Under the pieces are notes generated by a model. The model had not been told where the DNA came from. It did no database searches and saw only the letters and a list, made by a program, of their open reading frames with translations. Both the position numbers and the translations under genes were made by a program. Below are positions 9,148 through 17,524 of a stretch of 53,189 nt of DNA, one piece after another. How positions within the stretch are numbered: the stretch's first letter is position 1; each line of letters starts with the position of its first letter. Source of the stretch: a filamentous cyanobacterium CCT1 (lineage in GTDB: Bacteria > Cyanobacteriota > Cyanobacteriia > Phormidesmidales > Phormidesmidaceae); NCBI GenBank assembly GCA_003017855.1, contig PYER01000011.1:1-53189 (forward strand). The letters are read 5' to 3'.

Positions 9148-9589
9148 GGTTGGAAGGACGGAACTCCATGGAGGTAACGTTAGCATCTGCCGCATCAGGA
9201 AACCCTAACCAAGCAATGACATACTCCTGTCGTAACGCTTTTGGCGGCCGTTGTCGACAGAGAAACTCACAGGTTGAAGCGGTCTTTGCTTTGCCCCAAG
9301 GGGCTTCAGGGTTTACCCATTACCGTTGGCCCACCCCCCAGGTTAATCAACTCTACTGCATCAGTCGTTGAGGCGATCGCACCCCAGATTGAGCCGAGGT
9401 TCCCTTTCCCAAGCCAGTTAGCATAAATCTCAATCTCGTCAGAGGCATCGGGATTTTATGGGGATATACTATGAGAAACGGTGTTCAGCCCTAAGTTTAG
9501 CCTTAGCTGTAGCTATTGTGCGGCGTTATTTAGAGGCTTAAACTGGTGTCAACGAACGCTGTCCCATTTCATTATCAGAAAGGGCCTGC
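9148..9589. other. Gene-free interval
   Basis: 442 bp between divergent genes. One HIP1-like site (GGCGATCGCA near 9372) and a TATACT motif near 9465 that could be a -10 element of the acetyltransferase gene. The open frames here have no recognisable product. Confidence 0.4.
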
Positions 9590-10111
9590 ATGGGTTTTTG
9601 GAAAAGTCTTTTTGTCGGGTCTGACGGCGCTTCGGCTGGAGAGACAAGGTCGGCGAGTACTGTTTTAGAGGCCCTGCCCGAGCAAGGGGAAGGGTCAACT
9701 ATTGTATTTAGCACCGATCGCGACCTTGACCTCTACGAGCTTGAAGAGCTGTGCAATGCCGTGGGCTGGGCCCGGCGTCCCATTCGCAAGGTCAAAAAAG
9801 CAATTCAGCACAGCTATCTCGTCGTTACCATGTGGGAGCAGCGGGGCTCGCGCCGCCGTTTGGTAGGCTTTTCTCGCGCTACCTCCGACCACGCCTTTAA
9901 CGCCACCATTTGGGATGTCGTGGTGCACCCTGACTTTCAGGGTCGCGGCCTGGGCAAAGAACTCATGCGCCAGCTGATCAAAAAATTGCGCAGCGAAGAC
10001 ATCAGCAACGTAACGCTGTTTGCCGACCCCCAGGTCGTCGAGTTTTACAAAGGGCTTGGCTTTATGCCCGATCCTGAAGGTATTAAAGGCATGTTCTGGT
10101 ACCCGGACTAG
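9590..10111 (+). CDS. GNAT acetyltransferase, Ycf52/NSI-like
   Basis: A 173-residue GCN5-related N-acetyltransferase. The acetyl-CoA site is the [19 protein letters not shown] segment (Q/RxxGxG/A motif) at about residues 120-140, and the C-terminal motif is [20 protein letters not shown]. The middle segment [17 protein letters not shown] is typical of the plastid/cyanobacterial Ycf52 group. Plant relatives (NSI/SNAT) acetylate plastid proteins and arylamines. The substrate of the bacterial protein is not settled. The first 40 residues are low-complexity. Confidence 0.85.
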   Translation: MGFWKSLFVGSDGASAGETRSASTVLEALPEQGEGSTIVFSTDRDLDLYELEELCNAVGWARRPIRKVKKAIQHSYLVVTMWEQRGSRRRLVGFSRATSDHAFNATIWDVVVHPDFQGRGLGKELMRQLIKKLRSEDISNVTLFADPQVVEFYKGLGFMPDPEGIKGMFWYPD

Positions 10112-10120
10112 CCCCAGACC

Positions 10121-10534
10121 TCAAGAGGCTCTGGCAATGGCCTTGGCCTGCTGAATCCACAGGCTGACCTGGTCAGCACTGGGGCAAAGGTCGTTGCGCT
10201 GCAGGGTGGTTACATGCAGTCGCCGCAGCCGCGTGTAGAGTCCCTGAGCCGTACATTCTGCCAGCTGCGCCACAGACATAATACCGGCGTGCAGCAGCAG
10301 CCCGTTAAACTGGCAGCCCACTCCCGGTACCCTGGCTAAATCGGCCAGAATGACCCACTTCGTGACATAGCGCAGCGGTACCTGCATCTTTTGCGCCAGG
10401 TTTTGGCGACGCTCCACCGAGGTTCCATAGCGACGGAGCTGGTCGGTGCTGGTCAAGCCCAGCTGAGCCAAATTTTGGGCGTGGGCAGGGCTCAATCCGG
10501 GCAACTGGTCTAAGCGGTAAGTGGAAATAGCCAT
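10121..10534 (-). CDS. DUF4332 helix-hairpin-helix protein
   Basis: A 137-residue protein with repeated helix-hairpin-helix-like units: LDQLPGLSPAHAQNLAQLGLTSTDQLRRY at the start and LARVPGVGCQFNGLLLHAGIMSVAQLAE in the middle. This layout matches DUF4332. Such motifs often bind nucleic acid non-specifically, but no enzymatic residues are visible. It is convergent with the acetyltransferase, with 9 bp between the stops. Confidence 0.78.
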   Translation of the reverse strand: MAISTYRLDQLPGLSPAHAQNLAQLGLTSTDQLRRYGTSVERRQNLAQKMQVPLRYVTKWVILADLARVPGVGCQFNGLLLHAGIMSVAQLAECTAQGLYTRLRRLHVTTLQRNDLCPSADQVSLWIQQAKAIARAS

Positions 10535-10628
10535 AGCAGCATCGTAACAAACAGAGCCGCGTCAAGGAGAAGGGCAGTGGGCAGTAACGGTTGGGCAAAA
10601 AAGCAGGCTATACTGATGACGTGAACTA

Positions 10629-10702
10629 CGGGATGTAGCGCAGCTTGGTAGCGCGCCTGCTTTGGGAGCAGGATGTCGCAGGTTCAAATCCTGTCATCCC
10701 GA
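10629..10702 (+). tRNA. tRNA-Pro (anticodon TGG)
   Basis: A complete cloverleaf of 74 nt. The acceptor arm CGGGATG pairs with CATCCCG. The anticodon stem CCTGC/GCAGG encloses the loop TTTGGGA, giving anticodon TGG. The T-loop is GGTTCAAATCC. The discriminator is A and the CCA end is not encoded. Confidence 0.97.
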
Positions 10703-10857
10703 TTTTGAATCTAGGAGCTTTGCCTGGGCGGTTGTCACGACTGGCACAGAGCGTTATGCAAATGGCCTTTAGTCTGTAGTATCTATAGTCAGTAATTCAG
10801 TCATCATTGACGCTCATCTGCCCGACCCCCTCTATCGTTAACTCTGACGCAACTCCT

Positions 10858-11598
10858 ATGCAACAGCTATTTTCCTCCCTTCTGCGGCCTCTCCCCCTTG
10901 TTACCGCCTTGGTTAGCGGCAGCCTCTTGGGGGGTGGCCTGGCGATGCCCCTGCCCGCTGTCGCCCTGGGTGAAGAGGCCATTGTCGACAAGCTGGAACA
11001 GGTGCCGGTCTTTATTATTTTGAACTCTGACGGCCAACCCCTGACGGCGGCCGCTGAGGTGAATGACCAAGAAGTGAAAGTGCCTGTTGTGTTTATCGAT
11101 GGAGCCGCTGCCGAAGAGTTTTTGGCCCGCGCTCAGGAAGAAGACCCAAGTGCTGAAGTGGCTCTGGTAGACCTGGGCACGCTTTACCAGGAAACCGTGC
11201 TCAACGATGAGGAGGAGGTACCCCTACTGTATCTCCCTATCGGCGGTGAACTAGAGACGGCAACCCAGCTGCAGTCTGATTTTCAGGGAGTGCCACTATT
11301 TATAGCCCGCCAGGGTGCTGATGGTCCCTATCTGACCATCAACCAGGACGGTGAAGCCTCGTTGCCCATGTTCTTCTCGCGCAACGACCTGCAGACTCTG
11401 CTCGATCGCTACGAAGAGAGCAATGCTGAGGCAGCAGACGACGTGGTGGTTCAGGTGCTCTCACTGGAGTGGTTACTGGCTACCATGTCTAGCAACGACG
11501 ACCCCGCCCTCGACGCTCAGCTGGATCAGGTGCGCCTGTTTCCATCGACGGAGGTGTTGAACTACATTCGCGCCCAGGAAGAAGAAGCAACTCCTTAA
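10858..11598 (+). CDS. Tic22-like periplasmic/thylakoid-lumen protein
   Basis: A 246-residue Tic22-family protein. The start is set at MQQLFSSLLRPLPLVTALVSG because it begins a clear signal peptide ending around AVALGEEA. The mature part has the family pattern: DKLEQVPVFIILNSDGQPLTA, then VPVVFIDGAAAEEFL, and a second related half (VPLFIARQGADGPYLTINQDGEASLPMFFSRNDLQ). Cyanobacterial Tic22 helps outer-membrane biogenesis in the periplasm; in plastids it guides protein import. The two halves look like an internal duplication, which is normal for the family. Confidence 0.88.
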   Translation: MQQLFSSLLRPLPLVTALVSGSLLGGGLAMPLPAVALGEEAIVDKLEQVPVFIILNSDGQPLTAAAEVNDQEVKVPVVFIDGAAAEEFLARAQEEDPSAEVALVDLGTLYQETVLNDEEEVPLLYLPIGGELETATQLQSDFQGVPLFIARQGADGPYLTINQDGEASLPMFFSRNDLQTLLDRYEESNAEAADDVVVQVLSLEWLLATMSSNDDPALDAQLDQVRLFPSTEVLNYIRAQEEEATP

Positions 11599-11669
11599 AT
11601 CAGTTTCTACCCAGACATTTGAGTCAGGGGTCAAACATTGCCTTAGAGCATCACCTTAGATACGGCACG

Positions 11670-11710
11670 AAGAAAGCGGGAAGGCGTATACCTCCCCGCT
11701 TTCTTTGCTT
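11670..11710. terminator. Bidirectional rho-independent terminator
   Basis: A perfect 11-bp stem (AAGAAAGCGGG at 11670-11680 with its complement at 11695-11705) and a 14-nt loop. It lies between the convergent tic22-like and transketolase-like genes and can serve both. Confidence 0.8.
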
Positions 11711-11724
11711 TTTAGTCCAGGGGC

Positions 11725-13929
11725 TTAGGACAGCAGCGCCTTAGCTCTAGCGACAAAATTAGCGGCCGTTAGCCCGTTGAGCGCCATGATTTGCTGAGCG
11801 CTGGCGGTGGTTTCACCCCGCTTCCAGGCAAAGGTGTCACGAGGGGCGGTGCTGCGCAGCATGACGGGCTCTAGCACGGCACTGGAGCCGCCGGTTACCC
11901 CAATTAGCGCATCACCGCCAAACAGGCGCGTAAACCCGGCATCGCTCAGGAAGGCGTCATCGGGCTCAGCGCAAAGATCCCAGGCTACATCGGTGGGGCG
12001 GTAGAGCTGGCGGGGGTTAACGACCGACACGATGCGGCTACCGATGCCGCTAGTAGCTAGCTGTTCGGCAGCCTCAAACACTGGCAGCAGGGTCATGTCG
12101 CCGACGACAGCAAACACCACGGTTTGGTCGCCGGACCATGCAGCTAGCTCCACGGCCCCCTCCGCCAGGGCCTGACGCGTTTGCTCAAACGTGGTGCGTA
12201 CCGGCAGGGGCGACTTGCTGGCGGTAATGGTAACCCCTTTGTTGCGGGTACCCAACGCCCAGTCGTAGCAGACCTGGATGCTGTTGGCATCGACGGGAAA
12301 TAGGGGATACACGTTGCCGTTGCGCATCATGCCGGCAAAGTAGTTTTCGATTTCGGGGCGCTGGTGGGTCCAACCGTTGCGGCCCTGCTCCAGGGCACCG
12401 GCGGTAAACAGGGTGATGGTCGATGGGGTGGGACGGCGCAATTCGGCCATCGCCTGGGTGACGGTTTGCCAAATGGGTAGACCGTTGACGGCGAATGATT
12501 CGTAGGAGCACCACAGGGTGCGGCCACCAAAGAGGGCCTGGGCTGCCGCTAGGCCCGCGCAGGCGTCTTCGCTGAGGGGCTCGTAGACCTGACCCTGGGG
12601 CTGCTGAAAGTAGGTGTCATCGGCGGTCGGGTGAATGATTTTGAGCGCCTGGTTGATGTTGTTGATGCCGGAGGCGGCATTGCCGTCGGCATTGGTAACT
12701 ACAAACTGGGCGTCTTTTTTGCCAACGTGGCCCACCAGAGCGCCCATAGCGGTGGTGGCCACCTGCTTGTCGCCCCCAACCGGAAATTCGTTGAAGGGCA
12801 GAGTGCCCAGGTCGGCCAGGGGTAAGACCGCTTCTGTCACCGCTGTTTTGGCCCCAGGGCCGCCCGCAGAGCGCTCGTAGTTGGTGCGCACCAGGTGCCA
12901 AGCGTCGGGGTGTAGGGCGCGGCTGCTCAAGGCGCTGACGATGTAGTCGCGCTGCAGGGAGTCGCCGGGGTAGAGGTTGTGGGACTGAGCGCCTCGCTTG
13001 TGGACGCCTGCGCCCTTGAGCTGCTTGACAATGAGCACGGTGAGGGTGCCGCCTAAGGCCAGTGTGGCGGCCTTGTCGGTGGCCTCTAGCACCGCCTGGG
13101 TAAAGGCAAACCGCTGAGGAAACGAAAAGGCAGTGCTGTCGACGTAGTCGCCAGGCTGGTTGGCGTCGTCGTAGTCTTTGGCATCGACCAGCACGATTTC
13201 CTGGAAGCCGTTGCCGCGCCAGTAGTCGATCATGGCCTGGTTTGATTTGGTTGACACCATGCTGTGGTGCTCCTGGGAGAAGCCATTCCAGACCAGGATG
13301 GGCAGGAAGTTGGTGACGTTGGGGTAGGCGGTGTTGAAGTGGCCAAAGCTGCTCATGATGTAGGGCTCGCCCAGGCCGCCGTCGCCAATGGTGACAGGGA
13401 AGAGCACGCCAGGGTGCAGCTTGGCCCCCGCCATGGCAAAGTGCTGGCCCTGACCCAGGGGACCAGCGGGAGCCAGCAGACCCGGAATTTGACCCGACAG
13501 GTGGCCCAGCAGGCCATGGGTCTCGCGGAAGCGATCGCACAGCTGCTGCACGGTCTCAATGCCCATGGCTTCGAGGGAGCGGTCTAAGAACACGTTGCTG
13601 TAGAAGCCGGGGGCGTGGTGACCGACTTCGGTGACGATATTCTTGTGGCCTAGCATAACCAGGGAAGCGATCGCATCGGCAATGCTGGCAAACCCGCCAG
13701 GGTGGCCCGACTCTTTGCTGGCGGTCACCTGCAGGGTGAGGTAGCGCAGGGCGTCGGCGGCCAGCAGGGTTTGATAGACGGCGGCGGGGTCGCTGGATGA
13801 GGTGATGGCGGTCTGCTCTGGCGCGATCGCCGCCGTTTGCCCATAGGCGGCAAACTCGGGGGGCAATTCCCCGAAGTGTTGAATGCCCTCACAAAAGGCC
13901 GGAATCGATTGCGTGCTGGCAGCCGTCAT
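11725..13929 (-). CDS. Transketolase/phosphoketolase-family ThDP enzyme
   Basis: A 734-residue thiamine-diphosphate enzyme. The N-terminal pyrimidine-site signature is SKESGHPGGFASIADAIASLVMLGHKNI. The diphosphate/Mg motif is IGDGGLGEPY (GDG) near residue 180. QEHHSMVSTKSN follows, and the central domain contains the VTNADGN segment. The NGLPIWQTVTQAMAEL and C-terminal GDMTLLPVFEAAEQL parts complete the fold. In cyanobacteria this family is annotated either as transketolase or as phosphoketolase. It acts on sugar phosphates of the Calvin/pentose phosphate pathway. I cannot settle donor specificity from the sequence. Confidence 0.8.
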   Translation of the reverse strand: MTAASTQSIPAFCEGIQHFGELPPEFAAYGQTAAIAPEQTAITSSSDPAAVYQTLLAADALRYLTLQVTASKESGHPGGFASIADAIASLVMLGHKNIVTEVGHHAPGFYSNVFLDRSLEAMGIETVQQLCDRFRETHGLLGHLSGQIPGLLAPAGPLGQGQHFAMAGAKLHPGVLFPVTIGDGGLGEPYIMSSFGHFNTAYPNVTNFLPILVWNGFSQEHHSMVSTKSNQAMIDYWRGNGFQEIVLVDAKDYDDANQPGDYVDSTAFSFPQRFAFTQAVLEATDKAATLALGGTLTVLIVKQLKGAGVHKRGAQSHNLYPGDSLQRDYIVSALSSRALHPDAWHLVRTNYERSAGGPGAKTAVTEAVLPLADLGTLPFNEFPVGGDKQVATTAMGALVGHVGKKDAQFVVTNADGNAASGINNINQALKIIHPTADDTYFQQPQGQVYEPLSEDACAGLAAAQALFGGRTLWCSYESFAVNGLPIWQTVTQAMAELRRPTPSTITLFTAGALEQGRNGWTHQRPEIENYFAGMMRNGNVYPLFPVDANSIQVCYDWALGTRNKGVTITASKSPLPVRTTFEQTRQALAEGAVELAAWSGDQTVVFAVVGDMTLLPVFEAAEQLATSGIGSRIVSVVNPRQLYRPTDVAWDLCAEPDDAFLSDAGFTRLFGGDALIGVTGGSSAVLEPVMLRSTAPRDTFAWKRGETTASAQQIMALNGLTAANFVARAKALLS

Positions 13930-14139
13930 GCGTAAAACCCCTAACTAGCGTCAATGAAACGGTCTTAGCCCTGGATCAGGCTGTGCACCAAGCTCTGGCT
14001 GAGCCCAATTGCTCTAGCTCTGTATACAACGACAAGACCTGTTTACCATCCTACACAGGGACGGGAGCAGGGCAACGGAGCACACCATTGCGATTCTAGA
14101 GGGAGGCAATAGGCTGAACCAATCTCAATCGTGTCGCCC

Positions 14140-14592
14140 TCAGTGAGCCGCCCACAGCAGCGTCGGCAGCCAGCTCAAAGCCAGCCCCAGCAGGGCCAGC
14201 CCTGCCAGCAGGAAAAAAGCAGCGGTATCTTTTAAGCCCAGAATGAGATTGTCAACTCTGGCCAGCAGCGATACCGCCACCAGCATAGCGAAGTAGGCAA
14301 ACAGCTGAAACTGCGTCACGGCTATCACCGCCAGGGAGGCCACGGTCAACGCCATGATGAAGTAGCCGACATCCGACTGAAACCCTAGCAGGATAACGCG
14401 GCGAATCAGCGGCCAGCAGAGGGTAATGGCACCGGCCCCGCAGATGGCTAATACCACGCTGACCAGCCAGGCGGTTGGGCCAGCGCCGCGATCGTGCAAA
14501 AAGCCGCCGTAGGTGATGTGGGCCAAAACCATCAGCGTCCAGGAAAGCCAGTGAACCTTGATCAGCGTGCGGAGTGAGCGGTCTTGTTGCAT
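14140..14592 (-). CDS. Four-helix membrane protein, function unknown
   Basis: A 150-residue integral membrane protein with about four hydrophobic segments (WLSWTLMVLAHITYGGFL; LVSVVLAICGAGAITLCW; YFIMALTVASLAVIAV; AFFLLAGLALLGLALSWLP). The N-terminus MQQDRSLRTLIKVHW is basic. No domain is recognised. It lies 21 bp downstream of the NIL-ferredoxin gene on the same strand and is probably in one transcript with it. Confidence 0.65.
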   Translation of the reverse strand: MQQDRSLRTLIKVHWLSWTLMVLAHITYGGFLHDRGAGPTAWLVSVVLAICGAGAITLCWPLIRRVILLGFQSDVGYFIMALTVASLAVIAVTQFQLFAYFAMLVAVSLLARVDNLILGLKDTAAFFLLAGLALLGLALSWLPTLLWAAH

Positions 14593-14613
14593 GGCGATCG
14601 CGCCTCAGCCGGG

Positions 14614-15018
14614 CTATAGATTGGTCGAAATCGCCTGTACGGGACAGGTGGGCACACACTGCTCACAGACAATGCAGCGCGATCGCGAGAAAGTGAGCCG
14701 GTAGGTCTCGCTGTCGAGGGTGAGGGCTTTAGTCGGGCACACCCCCGTACACAGCCCGCAGTGCACGCAGAGGTCGTCATCGACGACAATCTCGCCGCTG
14801 GCCCCAGACACCTCAATGCCCTGCACTTCTAGCCAGTCAATGGCGTCGTTGAGCTGATCGATATCGCCCGACAGCTCGACTACCAGGGTACCCACCTGGT
14901 TGGGCGCAACCTGGGCGCGAATGATATTGGCGGCAATGTTAAAGTCTTTGGCCAGCCGATAGGTGATCGGCATGTGCACCGATCGCTTGGGGAAAATCAG
15001 CTTGACTCTTTTTTTCAT
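14614..15018 (-). CDS. NIL-domain 4Fe-4S ferredoxin
   Basis: A 134-residue fusion. Residues 1-75 form a NIL domain (VKLIFPKRSVHMPITYRLAKDFNIAANIIRAQV). The rest is a two-cluster bacterial ferredoxin with CVHCGLCTGVCPTKAL and CIVCEQCVPTCPVQAI, each with the Cx2Cx2Cx3CP pattern. It is expected to hold two 4Fe-4S clusters and to carry electrons. The NIL domain is related to the ACT-like domain of methionine transporters, and cyanobacterial NIL-ferredoxins have been linked to sulfur metabolism. Divergent from the thioredoxin gene. Confidence 0.92.
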   Translation of the reverse strand: MKKRVKLIFPKRSVHMPITYRLAKDFNIAANIIRAQVAPNQVGTLVVELSGDIDQLNDAIDWLEVQGIEVSGASGEIVVDDDLCVHCGLCTGVCPTKALTLDSETYRLTFSRSRCIVCEQCVPTCPVQAISTNL

Positions 15019-15153
15019 CGCCGACTCAACACCGCGATTCTTTTACACTAAAACTAGCGGGCTGTTCCTATCCTAACCGGAGAGTTCGGTTACCCACGTC
15101 ATTCTGTAGCTCAGTCCTAGCTCCCGATCTTAGCCAACTAAAATTTTCGTCCT

Positions 15154-15735
15154 ATGCCAGACAACCTGCCTGTAACGTCAGATGTTGCCCCCAGCCGCGC
15201 CCGCAATTTGATCGTGGCGGTGGCGGCCGTGGTGCTGGCCGTCGCCCTATTCCTGGGTATTCGCACCCAGTCGGCGGTGCCCTCGCTCAGTGCGCTGGCT
15301 GCCAGCGCGGTGCCCTTTGAAGAGGCCCAGACCAACGGCAAACCCACACTACTGGAGTTCTACGCCGACTGGTGCACCAGCTGCCAGGCGATGGCCCCAG
15401 ATATGGCCGAACTGCGCGAGAGCTACGGCGATCGCGTCAACTTTGTCATGCTCAATATCGACAACAACAAGTGGCTGCCCGAAATGCTGACCTACCGGGT
15501 CGAAGGCATTCCCCACTTTGTCTACTCTGGGGCTGACGGTACCCCGATTGCGGTGGCCATCGGTGAGCAGCCCAGGCAGATTCTCAGCGACAATCTCGAC
15601 GCCCTGATTGCCCAGGCCCCGCTACCCCACCAGCAGAACTTTGGCCGCCTGTCGGCGATCGAGGGCGATGTTGTATCCAGGCAAAGTGCGGTCAACGATG
15701 ACCCTCGCGCCCACGGCAGCGCTGTGGTGAACTGA
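15154..15735 (+). CDS. txlA: Thylakoid thioredoxin-like protein (TxlA/HCF164 type)
   Basis: A 193-residue membrane-anchored thioredoxin. Residues ~18-40 form the single membrane helix (LIVAVAAVVLAVALFLGI). The thioredoxin fold begins at PTLLEFYADWCTSCQAMAPDM, with active-site Cys-Thr-Ser-Cys. It continues with the cis-Pro loop VEGIPHFVYSG. The active-site variant WCTSC and the N-terminal anchor match TxlA and plant HCF164, which pass reducing power across the thylakoid membrane for cytochrome maturation. The C-terminal 30 residues are likely disordered. Confidence 0.88.
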   Translation: MPDNLPVTSDVAPSRARNLIVAVAAVVLAVALFLGIRTQSAVPSLSALAASAVPFEEAQTNGKPTLLEFYADWCTSCQAMAPDMAELRESYGDRVNFVMLNIDNNKWLPEMLTYRVEGIPHFVYSGADGTPIAVAIGEQPRQILSDNLDALIAQAPLPHQQNFGRLSAIEGDVVSRQSAVNDDPRAHGSAVVN

Positions 15736-15761
15736 GCCTACGGGCAGACTCAAACGCCGAA

Positions 15762-16148
15762 TCAGGTCATCGAGTCCCAAATGGTCTTGGTATCGGCAAA
15801 CATGCGAAAGCGGCAGACCTTGCCATCGCGCAGATCGTAGATATGGGCCGCCGCTGCACTGAGGGGTTTTCCGGAGACGCTGTTCTGCCCGGTATATCTG
15901 CCCAGTACGATGACGGAATCGCCAGCATTTAAAAATTCTTCGATCTGGTAGGCAAAGCCTGCCCAGCTGTTACTGTTGGCCTTGAAGACGCCCTCAATCA
16001 CCTCAGCAGCACCTCGGTAGGTCACTCCTCCTGGAAAGCCCTCGTTTTGAATCCACTCCAGATCCGGCGTGGTGATGCTGAGAAAGGCGTCGTAGTCGCG
16101 ATCGCGAAAGGCCCGATAGAGTTCTCGAATCACGTCAACGTTGTTCAT
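15762..16148 (-). CDS. SnoaL/NTF2-like protein
   Basis: A 128-residue protein of the NTF2/SnoaL fold. The N-terminal helix (VDVIRELYRAFRDRDYDAFLSITTPDLEW) is followed by a cone of strands (FLNAGDSVIVLGRYTGQNSVSGKPLSAAAAHIYDLRDGKVCRFRMF). Members bind or isomerise small ligands or act in detoxification. No catalytic diad is obvious. It starts 11 bp downstream of ald and is probably co-transcribed with it. Confidence 0.82.
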   Translation of the reverse strand: MNNVDVIRELYRAFRDRDYDAFLSITTPDLEWIQNEGFPGGVTYRGAAEVIEGVFKANSNSWAGFAYQIEEFLNAGDSVIVLGRYTGQNSVSGKPLSAAAAHIYDLRDGKVCRFRMFADTKTIWDSMT

Positions 16149-16159
16149 ACAGGTGATCT

Positions 16160-17272
16160 CTAGAGAGCGGCCATCTCAGCAGACCGAGCAACCAGATCGG
16201 GGAAGACATCGCGCACGGCTGGGTGAATGAGCTTCCCCGCAGACACATTGAGTCCGCCTTTCAAGCCGCTATCGGCGTCCAGAGCATCCATTCCCTGGCG
16301 AGCCAGCTTGAGCACGTAGGGCAGCGTAGCGTTGTTGAGCGCCTGAGTCGCCGTCCAGGGCACGGCACCGGGCATATTGGGTACACCAAAGTGCACCACG
16401 CCCTCTTCCACGTAGGTAGGCTGGCTGTGGGAGGTGGGACGCAGGGTCTCGATACAGCCGCCCTGATCAACCGCGACATCGATAATGACCGAGCCGGGGC
16501 GCATGGTAGCCACCAGGTCTCTAGAAACCAGGGTAGGGGCTTTGCGGCCGGGCACCAGCACCGCCCCAATCAGCAGGTCGGCCTGGGGCACCGAGGCGGC
16601 AATCTGGGCAGAACTGCTGTAGAGTAGCTCCACGCGAGAGCCAAACAGGGTTTCGAGGTAGGCCAAGCGCTCGACGTTGAGGTCAATAATCTGCACCCTG
16701 GCCCCCAAGCCGACGGCCATCTTAGCGGCTTCAGTACCCACCACGCCGCCGCCTAAAATCACTACTGTGCCGGGGGCTACACCAGGCATACCGCCCAGCA
16801 GCACCCCCCGCCCGCCCTGCTGACGCTCCAGGTAGCGGGCCCCAAACTGCACGGAGAGGCGTCCGGCAATCACGCTCATGGGGGTGAGCAGGGGTAGTTT
16901 GCCATCGGGGCCAACGACGGTTTCGTAGGCGATCGCCTCGATACCGCTCTGCATCAGCGCCTCGGTCAGCACCCGTTCAGCCGCCAGGTGCAGGTAGGTA
17001 AACAAAATCAGATCGGAGCGAAAGAACTCGTACTCCGAATGCTGAGGCTCTTTGACCTTGACCACCATCTCTTGGGCCCAGGCGGTGGCGGCATCGGCGA
17101 CTAGCTTAGCCCCCGCCTGTTGATAGTCGCGATCGCTAAAGCCAGACCCGGCCCCAGCCCCAGCCTGCACCATCACCTGATGCCCCTGCTGTGCGAGGCT
17201 CTGCACCGCCGCTGGGGTCAAGCCAACGCGAAACTCCTGATCTTTGATTTCCTTGGGTAGCCCAATGCGCAT
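16160..17272 (-). CDS. ald: Alanine dehydrogenase
   Basis: NAD-dependent alanine dehydrogenase, which interconverts alanine with pyruvate and ammonium. Started at MRIGLPKEIKDQEFRVGL (370 residues, the family's length); two in-frame ATGs lie 15 and 36 bp upstream. The N-terminal substrate-binding part has RVGLTPAAVQ, and the Lys-containing MVVKVKEPQ is present. The Rossmann site is VVILGGGVVGTEAAKMAVGLGARV, and the C-terminal region has VPNMPGAVPWTATQALNNATLPYVL. Full length and intact. Confidence 0.95.
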   Translation of the reverse strand: MRIGLPKEIKDQEFRVGLTPAAVQSLAQQGHQVMVQAGAGAGSGFSDRDYQQAGAKLVADAATAWAQEMVVKVKEPQHSEYEFFRSDLILFTYLHLAAERVLTEALMQSGIEAIAYETVVGPDGKLPLLTPMSVIAGRLSVQFGARYLERQQGGRGVLLGGMPGVAPGTVVILGGGVVGTEAAKMAVGLGARVQIIDLNVERLAYLETLFGSRVELLYSSSAQIAASVPQADLLIGAVLVPGRKAPTLVSRDLVATMRPGSVIIDVAVDQGGCIETLRPTSHSQPTYVEEGVVHFGVPNMPGAVPWTATQALNNATLPYVLKLARQGMDALDADSGLKGGLNVSAGKLIHPAVRDVFPDLVARSAEMAAL

Positions 17273-17345
17273 AGTGGTGCTCTGCATAGATGAGGGGATC
17301 TTCCCCATCCTACTAAACCTGGCCTGAGCGCGCGGTTGGCCTACT

Positions 17346-17470
17346 GGCGTTGCTGAACTAAAGCATAAATTTGGATAGGGGCACAGGCGCAGCCAAGCCA
17401 GAGGATTGCTGGCCTTTGGCCCCTACGTGAGGCGCTGAGTGTTTGATTCGCACCTGGGTTCAGCAACGCC
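17346..17470. repeat. MITE-like repeat with 8-bp target duplication
   Basis: A 125-bp element with perfect 12-bp inverted ends (GGCGTTGCTGAA at 17346-17357, complement at 17459-17470). It is flanked by the direct repeat GGCCTACT (17338-17345 and 17471-17478). No coding capacity. It shares a 29-bp core (17376-17404) with the repeat at 7.4 kb. An 8-bp duplication fits several IS families, such as IS1595 or ISAs1; the parent element is not in the window. Confidence 0.85.
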
Positions 17471-17524
17471 GGCCTACTGTTTACCTAACATCTAGACCGA
17501 CCGCCTGTGCCCGCATCCTACGCC

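Noticed and set aside
12617-13540. 307-codon open frame inside the transketolase-like gene
   Set aside because: Same strand, different frame, Arg/Pro/Gln-rich composition typical of a shadow frame.
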